Shown here: in pieces, positions 23,997 through 33,470 of the stretch
Position numbering within the stretch: the first letter of the stretch is position 1
Layout: each line of letters begins with the position of its first letter
Assembly: GCF_000384965.1 (NCBI RefSeq)
Contig: NZ_CM001844.1
Coordinates: 970,042-1,034,041 of the forward strand
Source: Bartonella bovis 91-4
GTDB taxonomy: Bacteria; Pseudomonadota; Alphaproteobacteria; Rhizobiales; Rhizobiaceae
Length of the DNA: 64,000 nucleotides
Direction of reading: 5' to 3'
The notes under the pieces: model-generated
Database searches by the model: none
What the model was told of the DNA's origin: nothing
Seen by the model: the letters and a program-made list of their open reading frames with translations, nothing else
Program-made: the position numbers and the translations under genes

Positions 23997-24765
23997 CAGA
24001 GAAATTACAGATTTAAAAAGACGTGTGGCCAATATGGTTATGGTAGGTACGATTAGTCACGTTGATCATAAAAACGCACGCTATCGTGTTCAAAGCGGTA
24101 ATATTGTAAGCGATTGGATTCCAGACACACAAGCTCGTGCAGGAAAAACGCGTTCCTATGAAGGACGTGATGTGGGCGAGCAAGTTATTGTCCTTTCCAC
24201 ATCAGGTGATTTATCGCAAGGGATGATTATTGGCTCTATTCATACAGATGCCAATCAAGCAGCTGATAAGGGCAATATTCATACAACCATATATCCTGAT
24301 GGCACAACGGTTGAATATGATGATGAAACAAGCACTTATTCATTGACGATCAAATCAGAAGGCAAATTCATTTTAACGATATCCGATGGGGTTTCCATGA
24401 AAGGTGAAGGAGGTGAATTAGAAATCACCGCTCCAGATGGCATAAAGATTATTTCAGAAAGTGACATGACTTTAAAGGCAGATGGAAACATGACACTGGA
24501 GGCAGAGGGAAATGTTTCTATCAAATCAAGTGATGGGGTTTCTCTTGAATCAGGCAATGATATGTCACTCAAATCAAGTGGCAGTGCATTTCTTGAGTCA
24601 GGCAGTCATATGTCCCTTAAATCAAGTAGTGGCACCTCTCTCAAAGCGGGTGGTGAGGTGTCCGTTAAGTCGAGTGGGTTAAAGCACAACGGTGTTAACG
24701 TTGGAAGTGGCCATAAACACCCTGGTGTTACATCTGGTGGTGCTATAACGGGAGGCCCTATTTGA
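23980..24765 (+). CDS. Baseplate assembly protein V (tail spike), P2 gpV-like
   Basis: The membrane-piercing spike of a contractile tail. The N-terminal OB-type part (about 10-95) includes VGTISHVDHKNARYRVQSGN. The C-terminal part (about 150-240) is a repeated beta-helix with units such as MSLKSSGSAFLESGS. The tip motif GHKHPGV with HxH fits the metal-binding apex of such spikes. The start ATG 23980 (MLERRDREI) is chosen; the upstream extension is in another gene's coding sequence. Confidence 0.88.
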   Translation: MLERRDREITDLKRRVANMVMVGTISHVDHKNARYRVQSGNIVSDWIPDTQARAGKTRSYEGRDVGEQVIVLSTSGDLSQGMIIGSIHTDANQAADKGNIHTTIYPDGTTVEYDDETSTYSLTIKSEGKFILTISDGVSMKGEGGELEITAPDGIKIISESDMTLKADGNMTLEAEGNVSIKSSDGVSLESGNDMSLKSSGSAFLESGSHMSLKSSSGTSLKAGGEVSVKSSGLKHNGVNVGSGHKHPGVTSGGAITGGPI

Positions 24766-25103
24766 GCATAGGAATGAATTGTCAGACAGGCAAATCCATG
24801 TCTGGAGTTGATCACTTGCGTCAGTCCATTATGGATATTTTAATGACACGGATAGGAACACGGGTTATGCGTCGCAATTATGGTTCGCGTGTTCTTGATT
24901 TGATTGATGATCCAGTCAATGACACCTTTAAAGTAGCCATTTATGCAGCTGTTGCAGAGGCTTTAGATAGGTGGGAGCCTCGTTTTAAGCTTAAACAAGT
25001 GAATTTAACTTCTGTTGAGACAGGAAAAGTTTTCATGTCCTTTGAAGGAATTTACGCCCCTTCAGGAAAGCCCATCACGATGGAAGGATTGCAGATAGGA
25101 TGA
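24762..25103 (+). CDS. Baseplate protein W (gp25-like)
   Basis: A 113-residue gpW/gp25 lysozyme-like baseplate wedge component. Typical motifs are LRQSIMDILMTRIGTRVMRR and YGSRVLDLIDDP. TTG 24762 is the likely start: GGGAGG lies six bases upstream and it overlaps the V stop (TTGA). ATG 24774 is the alternative. It overlaps J by ATGA. Confidence 0.9.
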   Translation: MSIGMNCQTGKSMSGVDHLRQSIMDILMTRIGTRVMRRNYGSRVLDLIDDPVNDTFKVAIYAAVAEALDRWEPRFKLKQVNLTSVETGKVFMSFEGIYAPSGKPITMEGLQIG

Positions 25104-25924
25104 ACGAGGATTTCATAAAACCAGAAATCATTCCAGAGCTTTCTATTGAAGAAATACGTGCTGCCTGTCTTGAGAATTTAAAACAACTTTTACCCAATTA
25201 CACACCTCTGGAAAGTGATCCAGCAGTTAAAATTATTGAGGTTGCAAGTTACAGAGAATTTCTCTTAAGGCAGCGTATTAATGAAGCTGCACGCAACACC
25301 GTTCTTGACTTTGCAACAGGTGAATTTCTTGATGCTTTGGGTGAGTGGCATGGTGTTGAACGCTTAGAAGGTGAAAGTGATGACAGCTATCGTGAACGCA
25401 TTAAGCTTCGTATACGGGCTGGTAAAGGGGGTGGAACAGAACCTTATTATAGATATTTCGCCTTATCAGCAGATAGTCGTGTGAAGGATGCAATCATTTA
25501 TCGAAAAGGGAAAAACCCCACTATTCATGTGGCTATTTTTGGTGAGAATGAGCAAGCAACAGCGAGTGAGGATTTATTACAAAGAGTCAAAGAAGTGCTC
25601 ACGGATAAAAGCGTAATTATGACCAATGATACAATTGAGGTTCACGCTGCAGTAACAACGGTTGTAGATTTAGAAGCAGATGTTTGGCTCTTACCTGAAA
25701 TTTCTTTAGAGATCTTAACCCAAATGGAGGCAAATTTACGCACAGCTTGGAAGAAAGAGCAAGCTCTTGGTCGTGAGTTAAGTTTATCATGGTGGATTTC
25801 AAAACTGATGATCTCTGGTGTGCAGAAGGTTGTTGCTGTTACCCCTACAGATGATATTGCCGTCTCCAGTGAAGAAATTTTAGCCATTGGTAAAGTGACG
25901 CTTAACTTCAAAGGGCGTATATAG
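25100..25924 (+). CDS. Baseplate assembly protein J
   Basis: A 274-residue P2 gpJ-family wedge protein (EVASYREFLLRQRINEAARN, then GEFLDALGEWHGVERLEGES). The C-terminal half has the beta-strand repeats typical of J. The ATGA overlap with W shows translational coupling. Gene order V-W-J-I is the P2 order. Confidence 0.9.
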   Translation: MNEDFIKPEIIPELSIEEIRAACLENLKQLLPNYTPLESDPAVKIIEVASYREFLLRQRINEAARNTVLDFATGEFLDALGEWHGVERLEGESDDSYRERIKLRIRAGKGGGTEPYYRYFALSADSRVKDAIIYRKGKNPTIHVAIFGENEQATASEDLLQRVKEVLTDKSVIMTNDTIEVHAAVTTVVDLEADVWLLPEISLEILTQMEANLRTAWKKEQALGRELSLSWWISKLMISGVQKVVAVTPTDDIAVSSEEILAIGKVTLNFKGRI

Positions 25925-25927
25925 TCA

Positions 25928-27139
25928 ATGCTTGGGCGCTTACTGCCAACAAATACAACAGAATTTGAAAAACGCCTTGCCGATGCTTGTGACTTTCATA
26001 AAAGTATTGAAAGTTCAATAGATTTTATCTCTCGTGCAAAGCTTGATATCATAGACCCAAGCTTCTTACCATGGTTGGTTGAAGAATATGGGCTTGGAGA
26101 GCTGACATCTTATGTGCCAGATCTTGCTGTTTTGCTTGAAACTGGACCACAGTGGCAGCGGGTTCGTGGATCTTTAGCGGCTATTGATAAAGGGCTTGAA
26201 TGGTTAGACCTTAGTGCGTGTTTTGTAGGGGCATGGCCAGAGCGAGAATGGTGGAATTCATTTCAGCTTTATTTTGATCAATTGCCTGACACAGACAAAC
26301 TTGAAGCTATTGAAGGGATCGTTAAACTTTCTAAATGTCTGCGCTCTGATCTTTGGCGTGGTGTTCATGGGTATGACGCACCCATTGCAGAGGGCAATAT
26401 CTCTCGATTAGATGACAGCATGTTTGACACTCAAAGCGGTGTATGCGTGACAGAAGGCACCACAGTATTTTCCTTTGGGCGTTCTACAGAAATAAGTCTC
26501 ACTTTAACCGAAGAAGATGGAAAACTGATTGGCAATTGGATTGATGAGCAAGAAGAACTCGTTTGGGAAGGTTTGAATTATCCATGGGATGTGATGAACT
26601 TTCCTTGGATGTCAGTGGAAAAAAACAAACATAACCTATTGAATTGGGATGAGGAGGAGGAAGAGCTTAGCTGGAGATGTTTAGATTATCCATGGAATGA
26701 AGCAAGTTTTCCTTGGGCATCAGAGCAAAAAAATGGGCGCGATATATTAATGGCGAATTGGTTTAAAGGTCGCACCCTTTATCTGGCTTTAAGAGATGAC
26801 GATGATAAACTGATTGGTTATCGAAGATGTAACATTGTTCAGCAAGTAACAAGAGTTTCAGATGGAGTTTACAGTCATTCAGGTAATCGCTTTACACCCT
26901 TTATAAAGGGTACAAAAGTTTTGCTTGCAGCACGAACGCAATTTCATGATGTTGATGATAAACAAGCAGCATTTGTCTCCATTTTCGTTCATGCAACCCC
27001 TACAAAATACATCTCGCCTGGCAAACTGTGGTTAAAACCTGATGAGCTTATTGGTGGCGTGGAGATTCTTAAAAGCCCTATCTCTTTATCTTTACGTAAA
27101 GACGTTCGTGAACAATTCAAGATTTTATTGAGGTTTTAA
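25928..27139 (+). CDS. Tail protein I with extended C-terminus
   Basis: The first 170 or so residues match P2 gpI (MLGRLLPTNTTEFEKRLADA, then IDPSFLPWLVEEYGLGELTS), a baseplate component that joins the fibres. P2 gpI is about 180 residues, but this one is 403. The extension contains two tandem copies of a Trp-rich segment (LNYPWDVMNFPWMS near residue 217, LDYPWNEASFPWAS near 252). The rest is a beta-rich domain. The extension may hold the large DUF4815 protein that follows. Confidence 0.8.
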   Translation: MLGRLLPTNTTEFEKRLADACDFHKSIESSIDFISRAKLDIIDPSFLPWLVEEYGLGELTSYVPDLAVLLETGPQWQRVRGSLAAIDKGLEWLDLSACFVGAWPEREWWNSFQLYFDQLPDTDKLEAIEGIVKLSKCLRSDLWRGVHGYDAPIAEGNISRLDDSMFDTQSGVCVTEGTTVFSFGRSTEISLTLTEEDGKLIGNWIDEQEELVWEGLNYPWDVMNFPWMSVEKNKHNLLNWDEEEEELSWRCLDYPWNEASFPWASEQKNGRDILMANWFKGRTLYLALRDDDDKLIGYRRCNIVQQVTRVSDGVYSHSGNRFTPFIKGTKVLLAARTQFHDVDDKQAAFVSIFVHATPTKYISPGKLWLKPDELIGGVEILKSPISLSLRKDVREQFKILLRF

Positions 27140-27140
27140 T

Positions 27141-30100
27141 ATGGAGCATGAAAGCGGTTTACCGTTTGCAATTGACCGATCTGTAGGCAAAGATGAGCAA
27201 CAAAGCGTTGTCTTCTATGGAGAGCGCCCTTTTATTCAAAGTGCAGAACTCAATGAAGTTCAAACCATCATTCGTGGCCGTCATGATCGTTTAGGAAGAC
27301 TTGTCGCTAAAGAAGGTGACCGTATTGAACGTGCGGATGCTTTTGTTAATCAAGAAAAACAAAAAGTCACTTTGACAGAGGGGAAGATTTTTATTGCAGG
27401 GGATATTTTTCCTGTATCAGAAGCTATTTTAAACAATGTTCCCATGCTTGGACGTGTGGAGATTGGTGTGAAGCTTCAAAAAAAGTGGGTAACACATGAA
27501 GATGATCCACAATTATTAGGGCAAATTCCAGGTACATTGGCAGAAGGTGAACCAGGAGCAGCAAGGGAGACAGCAAAACTTGTATGGGCTTTGGAAAATG
27601 ACAAACAAGAAGGTGCTTTCTTCCCCGTCTATGTCTTGCAAGATGGCACTTTGATTGATCAAAAACCCCCTTCATTGTTAGAGCCTGCCCTACAAGCTAT
27701 TGCAACTTATGACCGTGCTCATGGGCATTATATTGTCAATGGTTGTCGGGTGACGGCTTTAGGACCAAATGATGGTAAACAAATCTTTAGTATAGAAGAA
27801 GGTGAAGCCAATATTAATGGTTTTAAACATAAACGCCTTGCTGCTTTAAGACATGAAGAGCCAGAAGATTATTCTGAAAGCATCGTGCCAAGCGAAACAC
27901 ATCTGTTTACATCTAAAAAAACCAAAGCAATTAAGTCAGATGAGACAAGTTTTACGTTTGAAACCTATTATTTTCCCATTGCGACTGTTCACTCTATTTT
28001 GCTCACAAAAGAAAAGACCACCAATGTTACCCGCGGTGCAGTAGCCTCAGGGCGTGATGGTGTTCCCGATAAAAGTGTTGTGAGTTTTATAAAAGTCGTG
28101 CAAGGGGATAAGGAATTTAAAGAAGGTGTAGATTTTAAAAAGACTGGTGATACGATTGACTGGTCTTTATCTGGCGATGAACCTAAACCAGGCAGCACTT
28201 ATGAAGTCACCTATCACTATCGTGCAAAGGTGAATGCTGATAAGATCACAGCACGGGAAATTACTGTTTCAGATGGTACTCAGGGTGGAGACATTATTGT
28301 CAGTTACACCTATAAACTCCCCCGTATTGACCGTATAGGTTTAAATTCTCAAGGTGGAGTGGTTTACATTCAAGGGATTTCAGCAGACAATCCTATAGCT
28401 CCTAGTGTTCCTGATGATATATTATCGCTTGCAACAATCACAAATAATTGGCTTGATTATCCACGTGTAGATAATAATGGCACGCGTGTTGCTCCTTATA
28501 CTGAAATGTGGCGCTATTTTAACCGTGTTCTTGAGCTTGATCGGTTGTTACAACTTGAAAGGATTAAGAGCAATGTTGACTCAAAAGAACCTGTCTCCAA
28601 AAAAGGGATGATTGCCGATCCTTTTCTTGATGACAACCTTCGAGATGAAGGAATCGAGCAAACGGGTGCAATAGGTCACGGCTTATTACGCCTTGCCATT
28701 GAACCCACATTTTACCACACCACCTTAAATGAGCCTGTTACTCTTGATTGGGACAATGAAGTGATCATTGCGCAAGAGTTGATGACTGCTTGCGAGAAAA
28801 TCAATCCTTATCAAAATTTTGACCCACTACCAGGGACTCTTGCACTCACCCCTGCAACAGATTTCTGGAGTGTTCAGCGTACAGATTGGCTTTCAGGTGT
28901 GACCAATGAACTGTCTATGGGCAAACGTCCTGGCGGTGGACGTGAAACAGAAGTGAAGGATGAACTGGTCAGTACGCATCAAGAAAAAATTGATTTCTTA
29001 AGACAAATTGATCTCAACTTTAAGATTGAAGGCTTTGGTAAGGGAGAGGTTCTAGACAGCCTTACATTTGATGGCGTTAGTATTTTACCAAAGGAGACAC
29101 TTACTGCCAATGCTCAAGGCGTTATTGAAGGGAAATTTAAAATTCCTAAAGATATCACAGCAGGAACAAAGAACGTTGTTGCTGTTGGTAAAGGAAAAAC
29201 GATAGCTACAGGCCTTTTCACGGGGCAAGGCGTGATTGATGTACAGGTCATGCGGCGTGTCACAACAGTGCGTGTATGGAAAAAATCTGACCCGCAAGCA
29301 CAAGTCTTTACACCTGATGAAACGCGGCAAATAACAGGAATTGATTTCCATATTTGCAAGATTGGCAATCGTTCTCATGATTTGATGATTGATTTAGTCA
29401 CAACAGACAATGGCTATCCTACAGCCGACATTCAAGCACAAGCTCTTTATTCAATGAAAGAAGCTGAAACGGGATGGGCTGAAGCACGCTATAGTGTTCC
29501 ATTAACCGTGCTTAATGACCGCTTAACGGCCTTTGTTATTAAAACAGATGATGGCGATCATTCTGTTTCTCTTGCAAAACTTGGAGATTTTGACGAAGAA
29601 AACCAAAGATATGTCTCCAGTCATCCTTATATCACAGGTCCTCGTTTTTCCTCTGTGAATGCGCAAACATGGACAGCTCATCAAGATGAGGCTTTAGCAT
29701 TTCGTGTGCTTGCCGCTCGCTATACACAAACAGAAAAAACTGTTGATTTAGGTGAGTTTGATCTTAAGGAATGCTCTGATTTACAGGTGCGTGCGGCGAT
29801 TGAACTGCCCTCCAGTGAGTGTTCTGTCATCTTTGAAATTGAACGCAACAATGGCACGATTTATCAACTCTTACCGTTTCAATTGCTTAGTTTAACGGAA
29901 TATATCAGTGAAAAAGTCCAGTTACGAGCCATTTTAAAAGGGACAGAAAAGCTTTCGCCAGTATTGTTTGCTCCCATTGAATTGATCGCGGGCAAAATTA
30001 GAAAAGAAGCAACCTATGTTACACGTGCTTTTCCCTTTGGCGAAAAGTCGAGACTAACCAGCTATATAAAAACATTTTTACCGGGCGGTTCCACCTTCAA

Positions 30101-30299
30101 AATGGAGATCCAACTGGATGATGGTGATTTCACTTCCTTAAAATTAGAAGAAACAGAGCAACTCGCACAGCCACTTTGGACAGAACGCAAATTTGTCAGT
30201 GAAGACAAAACAGCTGAACAAGCGCGTTTGAAATTAACACTAACTGGTGGTCCTGCAGCACGTTCCATGGTGAGTGATTTTGGTGCGGGAATTATGTGA
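27141..30299 (+). CDS. Large DUF4815 baseplate/tail protein
   Basis: A 1052-residue protein of the DUF4815 family, found between gpI and the fibres in many P2-like phages of alphaproteobacteria. N-terminal motif YGERPFIQSAELNEVQTIIR at about residues 28-47. The body is beta-rich with Asp/Gly turns and no enzyme motif. It is thought to be a baseplate or fibre-bearing structure. It starts two bases after gene I. The 3' end adjoins the first fibre gene. Confidence 0.75.
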   Translation: MEHESGLPFAIDRSVGKDEQQSVVFYGERPFIQSAELNEVQTIIRGRHDRLGRLVAKEGDRIERADAFVNQEKQKVTLTEGKIFIAGDIFPVSEAILNNVPMLGRVEIGVKLQKKWVTHEDDPQLLGQIPGTLAEGEPGAARETAKLVWALENDKQEGAFFPVYVLQDGTLIDQKPPSLLEPALQAIATYDRAHGHYIVNGCRVTALGPNDGKQIFSIEEGEANINGFKHKRLAALRHEEPEDYSESIVPSETHLFTSKKTKAIKSDETSFTFETYYFPIATVHSILLTKEKTTNVTRGAVASGRDGVPDKSVVSFIKVVQGDKEFKEGVDFKKTGDTIDWSLSGDEPKPGSTYEVTYHYRAKVNADKITAREITVSDGTQGGDIIVSYTYKLPRIDRIGLNSQGGVVYIQGISADNPIAPSVPDDILSLATITNNWLDYPRVDNNGTRVAPYTEMWRYFNRVLELDRLLQLERIKSNVDSKEPVSKKGMIADPFLDDNLRDEGIEQTGAIGHGLLRLAIEPTFYHTTLNEPVTLDWDNEVIIAQELMTACEKINPYQNFDPLPGTLALTPATDFWSVQRTDWLSGVTNELSMGKRPGGGRETEVKDELVSTHQEKIDFLRQIDLNFKIEGFGKGEVLDSLTFDGVSILPKETLTANAQGVIEGKFKIPKDITAGTKNVVAVGKGKTIATGLFTGQGVIDVQVMRRVTTVRVWKKSDPQAQVFTPDETRQITGIDFHICKIGNRSHDLMIDLVTTDNGYPTADIQAQALYSMKEAETGWAEARYSVPLTVLNDRLTAFVIKTDDGDHSVSLAKLGDFDEENQRYVSSHPYITGPRFSSVNAQTWTAHQDEALAFRVLAARYTQTEKTVDLGEFDLKECSDLQVRAAIELPSSECSVIFEIERNNGTIYQLLPFQLLSLTEYISEKVQLRAILKGTEKLSPVLFAPIELIAGKIRKEATYVTRAFPFGEKSRLTSYIKTFLPGGSTFKMEIQLDDGDFTSLKLEETEQLAQPLWTERKFVSEDKTAEQARLKLTLTGGPAARSMVSDFGAGIM

Positions 30300-30312
30300 C
30301 AGGAGTACTATC

Positions 30313-31707
30313 ATGGCGAAAACAAAGAAGTTAGCAATGGAGTTACCATTAGAAGGCCGTTTTATCAGTGCTGAGTTTCCTATTTTACGTGAAAACCTAA
30401 CAATCATTGATCAAGCAGTTTCTGATCTTGATGAAAAATTGGATAATAAAGCGCCTTCACAGCATACTCATGTAATGAGTGAAGTGAGCGAGCTTGAAGA
30501 TGCGTTGAATGGCAAAATGGCAGCAGATCAGACATTTGCTCTGGTTGATTTAACTGATATTAAAGGTGCCAAAGATGCAACTGAAAATCATGTTTTATAT
30601 AAATCAGGTAAGGATCGCTTTGCATTTAACAGTGTTAAATCACTCTTAGGCGAACATCAGCATACGATTGAAGATATTACAGATCTTGATGAGTATATAG
30701 CAACCATCAATGTAGATCTAAAAGATTATGGGTGTTTGTCTGGTAAAAACGAATGGAAAAATACGAATGTTTTCAAAGGAAACGTTAACATTGAAGAAGG
30801 TATTGAATTAGCTGAAACCTCTTCTTTGACTTTGAAACAAAATGATAAAGTGGTGACGAATTTAAACACAACTGGGAGCTTGCTTAAAGGCCCCCTTAAA
30901 GTTGATGATGAGCTCGTTTATACTAAGCCGGAAGCGGATAAAGCTATATCGGAAGAAATAGAAAAACTAAAACAGTCTTTGACTAATGAAAACTCGAGTT
31001 GCTCTGTTGTCATCAATAAGCTTGTTCATTGGCCTGAACGTGCTGACGCAGAATTACTTTATACCCAAAGTAGGAAGATTAAGTGGCCAGATTGGATAAC
31101 AGATGAAACCATAGTTGAGATCCAAGCATGGGGTGGTGGCGGTTCTGGTGGAGGAGCTGGTAAAACATATTTTGGTGGCGGTGGCGGCGGTGGTGGCTGC
31201 TCAGTATGGTATGGACCTAAATCAAGCTTAAATGGACATGAAGATATCGTCATTGGTAAAGGTGGAGCTTCTGTGAAAGATAAAAATACCTCAGGCAATG
31301 CTGGAGGGAAAACAACTGTCGGAAAAAATCTTATTGTAGCCGGAGGCGGTGGCGGTGGTAAAGGAGCTTCTGACACGGGATCAGGACAAGGGGGGGCTGG
31401 AGGAGCTGGAAAAACCGTTACCGAGTTAATGGACGGTCGTCCAGGTATTGCCAAAGGTGGTAATGGTAGTCCTGGAACGCAAGGTTCCTCTAGATTTAAA
31501 AGTGGCTTTGGTGGTGATGCTGGAGGGGATACATCAAGGGGCGGCTGTGGAGGAACTGGCAGGGGGCACTGTATTTCAGGAAAACCAGGTCGAGGATTTG
31601 GTGGTGGCGGTGCTGGATCTCATTATCAAAATAATCCCAGTGGCAATGGAGCTAATGGTGCTGCTCTTATAAGAATATGGAAGAAACGATATGAAAACGA
31701 TAAGTGA
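30313..31707 (+). CDS. Tail fibre 1 with glycine-rich tip
   Basis: About 464 residues. The N-terminal 240 (MAKTKKLAMELPLEGRFISA) form a trimeric-type shaft with KSLLGEHQHTIEDI motifs. The C-terminal half (about 255-460) is a glycine-rich adhesin with blocks such as AWGGGGSGGGAGKTYFGG, GGGGG loops and CSVWYG; it resembles the Gly-rich receptor-binding domain of phage fibres. AGGAG precedes ATG 30313. Its shaft half is nearly identical to that of the next gene. Confidence 0.85.
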   Translation: MAKTKKLAMELPLEGRFISAEFPILRENLTIIDQAVSDLDEKLDNKAPSQHTHVMSEVSELEDALNGKMAADQTFALVDLTDIKGAKDATENHVLYKSGKDRFAFNSVKSLLGEHQHTIEDITDLDEYIATINVDLKDYGCLSGKNEWKNTNVFKGNVNIEEGIELAETSSLTLKQNDKVVTNLNTTGSLLKGPLKVDDELVYTKPEADKAISEEIEKLKQSLTNENSSCSVVINKLVHWPERADAELLYTQSRKIKWPDWITDETIVEIQAWGGGGSGGGAGKTYFGGGGGGGGCSVWYGPKSSLNGHEDIVIGKGGASVKDKNTSGNAGGKTTVGKNLIVAGGGGGGKGASDTGSGQGGAGGAGKTVTELMDGRPGIAKGGNGSPGTQGSSRFKSGFGGDAGGDTSRGGCGGTGRGHCISGKPGRGFGGGGAGSHYQNNPSGNGANGAALIRIWKKRYENDK

Positions 31708-32425
31708 ATCTAAATTATGAAGCTTTCAGTGTTTTAATGCGACAGGAGTAATATAATGGCGAAAACAAAGAAGTTAGCAATGGAGTTACCCTTAGAAGGC
31801 CGTTTTATTAGTGTTGAATTTCCTATTACACGTGAAGACTTGATAACTATTGATCAAGCAGTTTCTGATCTTGATGAAAAATTGGATAATAAAGCGTCTT
31901 CACAGCATACTCATGTAATAAACCAAATCAGTGGGCTTGAAGATGTGCTGAATAGCAAAATGGCAGCAGATAAGACATTTGCTCTGGTGGATTTAACTGA
32001 TGTTAAAGGTGCCAAAGATGCAACTGAAAATCATGTTTTATATAAATCAGGTAAGGATCGCTTTGCATTTGACAGTGTTAAATCACTCTTAGGCGAACAT
32101 CAGCATACGATTGAAGATATCACAGGTCTTGATGAGTATATAGCAACCATCAATGTAGATCTAAAAGATTATGGGCGTTTTTCTGGTAAAAACGAATGGG
32201 AAGATACGAATGTTTTCAAAGGAAACGTTAGCATTGAAGAAGGTATTGAATTAGCTGAAACCTCTTCTTTGACTTTGAAACAAAATGATAAAGTGGTGAC
32301 GAATTTAAATGCAACTGGGAGCTTGCTCAAAGGCCCCCTTAAAGTTGATGATGAGCTCGTTTATACCAAACCGCAATTGGATGAAACTATGTCAAAAGAA
32401 ATGGAAAAACTAAAACAGTCTTTAC
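30313..32425 (+). repeat. Tandem duplication of fibre shaft sequence, period 1443 bp
   Basis: Bases 30313-30980 and 31756-32425 are nearly identical, differing by scattered substitutions. Identity falls sharply beyond that. Direct repeats of this length could recombine to delete or exchange fibre tips. Confidence 0.85.
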
Positions 32426-33102
32426 CTAATGAAAGCACAAGTTGTTCTGAGCTTGCCGATGCTGAATTATTTATTACGCAAAGTGGGAAGATTAAGTGGC
32501 CAGATTGGGTCACTAATAAAACCAAAGTTGAGATCCAAGCATGGGGCGGTGGTGGTTCTGGTGGGAGCGCAAAGAGTAACGATTATCCAGGTGGTGGTGG
32601 TGGCGGTAGCGGTTGCGTGGTATGGTATGGTTATAAAGCAAGTCTAAATGGACATGAAGATATCATCATTGGTAAAGGAGCGGAAGGTAATAAACAAGGT
32701 TCTGGCGGAAGTTCTGGAGGACATACAATTATAGGCAATAATTTTATTGCAGTTGCAGGAGGAGGTGGTGGTGGTGCAGGTACTGCACAAAATGTAGGAG
32801 TTAGTGGTTACGGAAGTAGAGGAGATAACTTTGGCTTGGTAACTGATGAATCTCCCGGTCTTGTCAGAGCTTGTAATGGTTATAGTGGAGGACATGGAGA
32901 ATATAAACAAAGAAGCGGCTTCGGTGGCAATGCAGGCAACTCGATAAAAGGGAAAAATGGGGGGCAAGGAACAGGTACAGCACATCTTTCAGGAGTTGGA
33001 GGAGCAGGTTACGGTGGTGGTGGCGCTGGTGCTCGGGGAGCTAATGGTAGTGGCGGTAAAGGAGCTGATGGTGCTGTTCTTATCAGACTATGGAAAAATT
33101 AA
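31756..33102 (+). CDS. Tail fibre 2 with divergent glycine-rich tip
   Basis: A 448-residue paralogue of fibre 1. The first 215 or so residues are nearly the same (MAKTKKLAMELPLEGRFISV). After KLKQSL the sequences diverge: this protein lacks part of the linker (HWPERADA region) and has a different glycine-rich loop set (YPGGGGGGSGCVVWYG, then AVAGGGGGGAGTAQNV). The same AGGAGTA ribosome-binding site is present. The pair is likely two alternative receptor-binding fibres. Confidence 0.85.
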   Translation: MAKTKKLAMELPLEGRFISVEFPITREDLITIDQAVSDLDEKLDNKASSQHTHVINQISGLEDVLNSKMAADKTFALVDLTDVKGAKDATENHVLYKSGKDRFAFDSVKSLLGEHQHTIEDITGLDEYIATINVDLKDYGRFSGKNEWEDTNVFKGNVSIEEGIELAETSSLTLKQNDKVVTNLNATGSLLKGPLKVDDELVYTKPQLDETMSKEMEKLKQSLPNESTSCSELADAELFITQSGKIKWPDWVTNKTKVEIQAWGGGGSGGSAKSNDYPGGGGGGSGCVVWYGYKASLNGHEDIIIGKGAEGNKQGSGGSSGGHTIIGNNFIAVAGGGGGGAGTAQNVGVSGYGSRGDNFGLVTDESPGLVRACNGYSGGHGEYKQRSGFGGNAGNSIKGKNGGQGTGTAHLSGVGGAGYGGGGAGARGANGSGGKGADGAVLIRLWKN

Positions 33103-33132
33103 CACCCTAAAGATTTTTACAAAGGAGTTTTT

Positions 33133-33354
33133 ATGCAATACGCAGTTGTTGAAAATGGTGTGGTAACCAACATTATTGTTGCGCCAGAGGATTATGTTTA
33201 CCCGTTTGAAGGCGAGGCTATTGCCTCAAATGAAGCTCAAATTGGTTGGACTTATAAAGATGGACAGTTCTCTCCTCCCATTGAGGAGGAAGCTATTTTA
33301 TCAATAGAAGACAAAGCAGAGCTAGAGTCATCTCAAGACTTCATAGAGGTGTAA
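33133..33354 (+). CDS. Small tail fibre assembly-like protein
   Basis: A 73-residue protein with the motif MQYAVVENGVVTNIIVAPED that opens many fibre-assembly or host-specificity proteins. It ends with an acidic tail. It follows the second fibre gene with a good AAAGGAG site. A fibre chaperone role is inferred from position and this motif only. Confidence 0.55.
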   Translation: MQYAVVENGVVTNIIVAPEDYVYPFEGEAIASNEAQIGWTYKDGQFSPPIEEEAILSIEDKAELESSQDFIEV

Positions 33355-33406
33355 AGAAGAACATTTTAGCTTCAGTTTAATCAAGCTTTTCACAAGCAAT
33401 TCCCCC

Positions 33407-33439
33407 AAGGCCAAATAAATTTATTTGGCCTTTATTTTT
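33407..33439 (+). terminator. Terminator-like palindrome between fibre and sheath genes
   Basis: A 26-bp perfect palindrome AAGGCCAAATAAA/TTTATTTGGCCTT followed by an AT/T-rich tract ending in five Ts. It separates the baseplate-fibre block from the sheath-tube block. Confidence 0.6.
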
Positions 33440-33470
33440 AATCAGCCAATTATTTTAAGGAGCACAAAGA

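Noticed and set aside
24440-24680. Short repeats that could suggest a CRISPR-like array
   Set aside because: They are in-frame protein repeats of the gpV beta-helix without constant repeat-spacer spacing.
31059-31454. Antisense open frame rich in Pro across the fibre gene
   Set aside because: It mirrors glycine-rich codons of the tail fibre tip; no Shine-Dalgarno and no plausible product.
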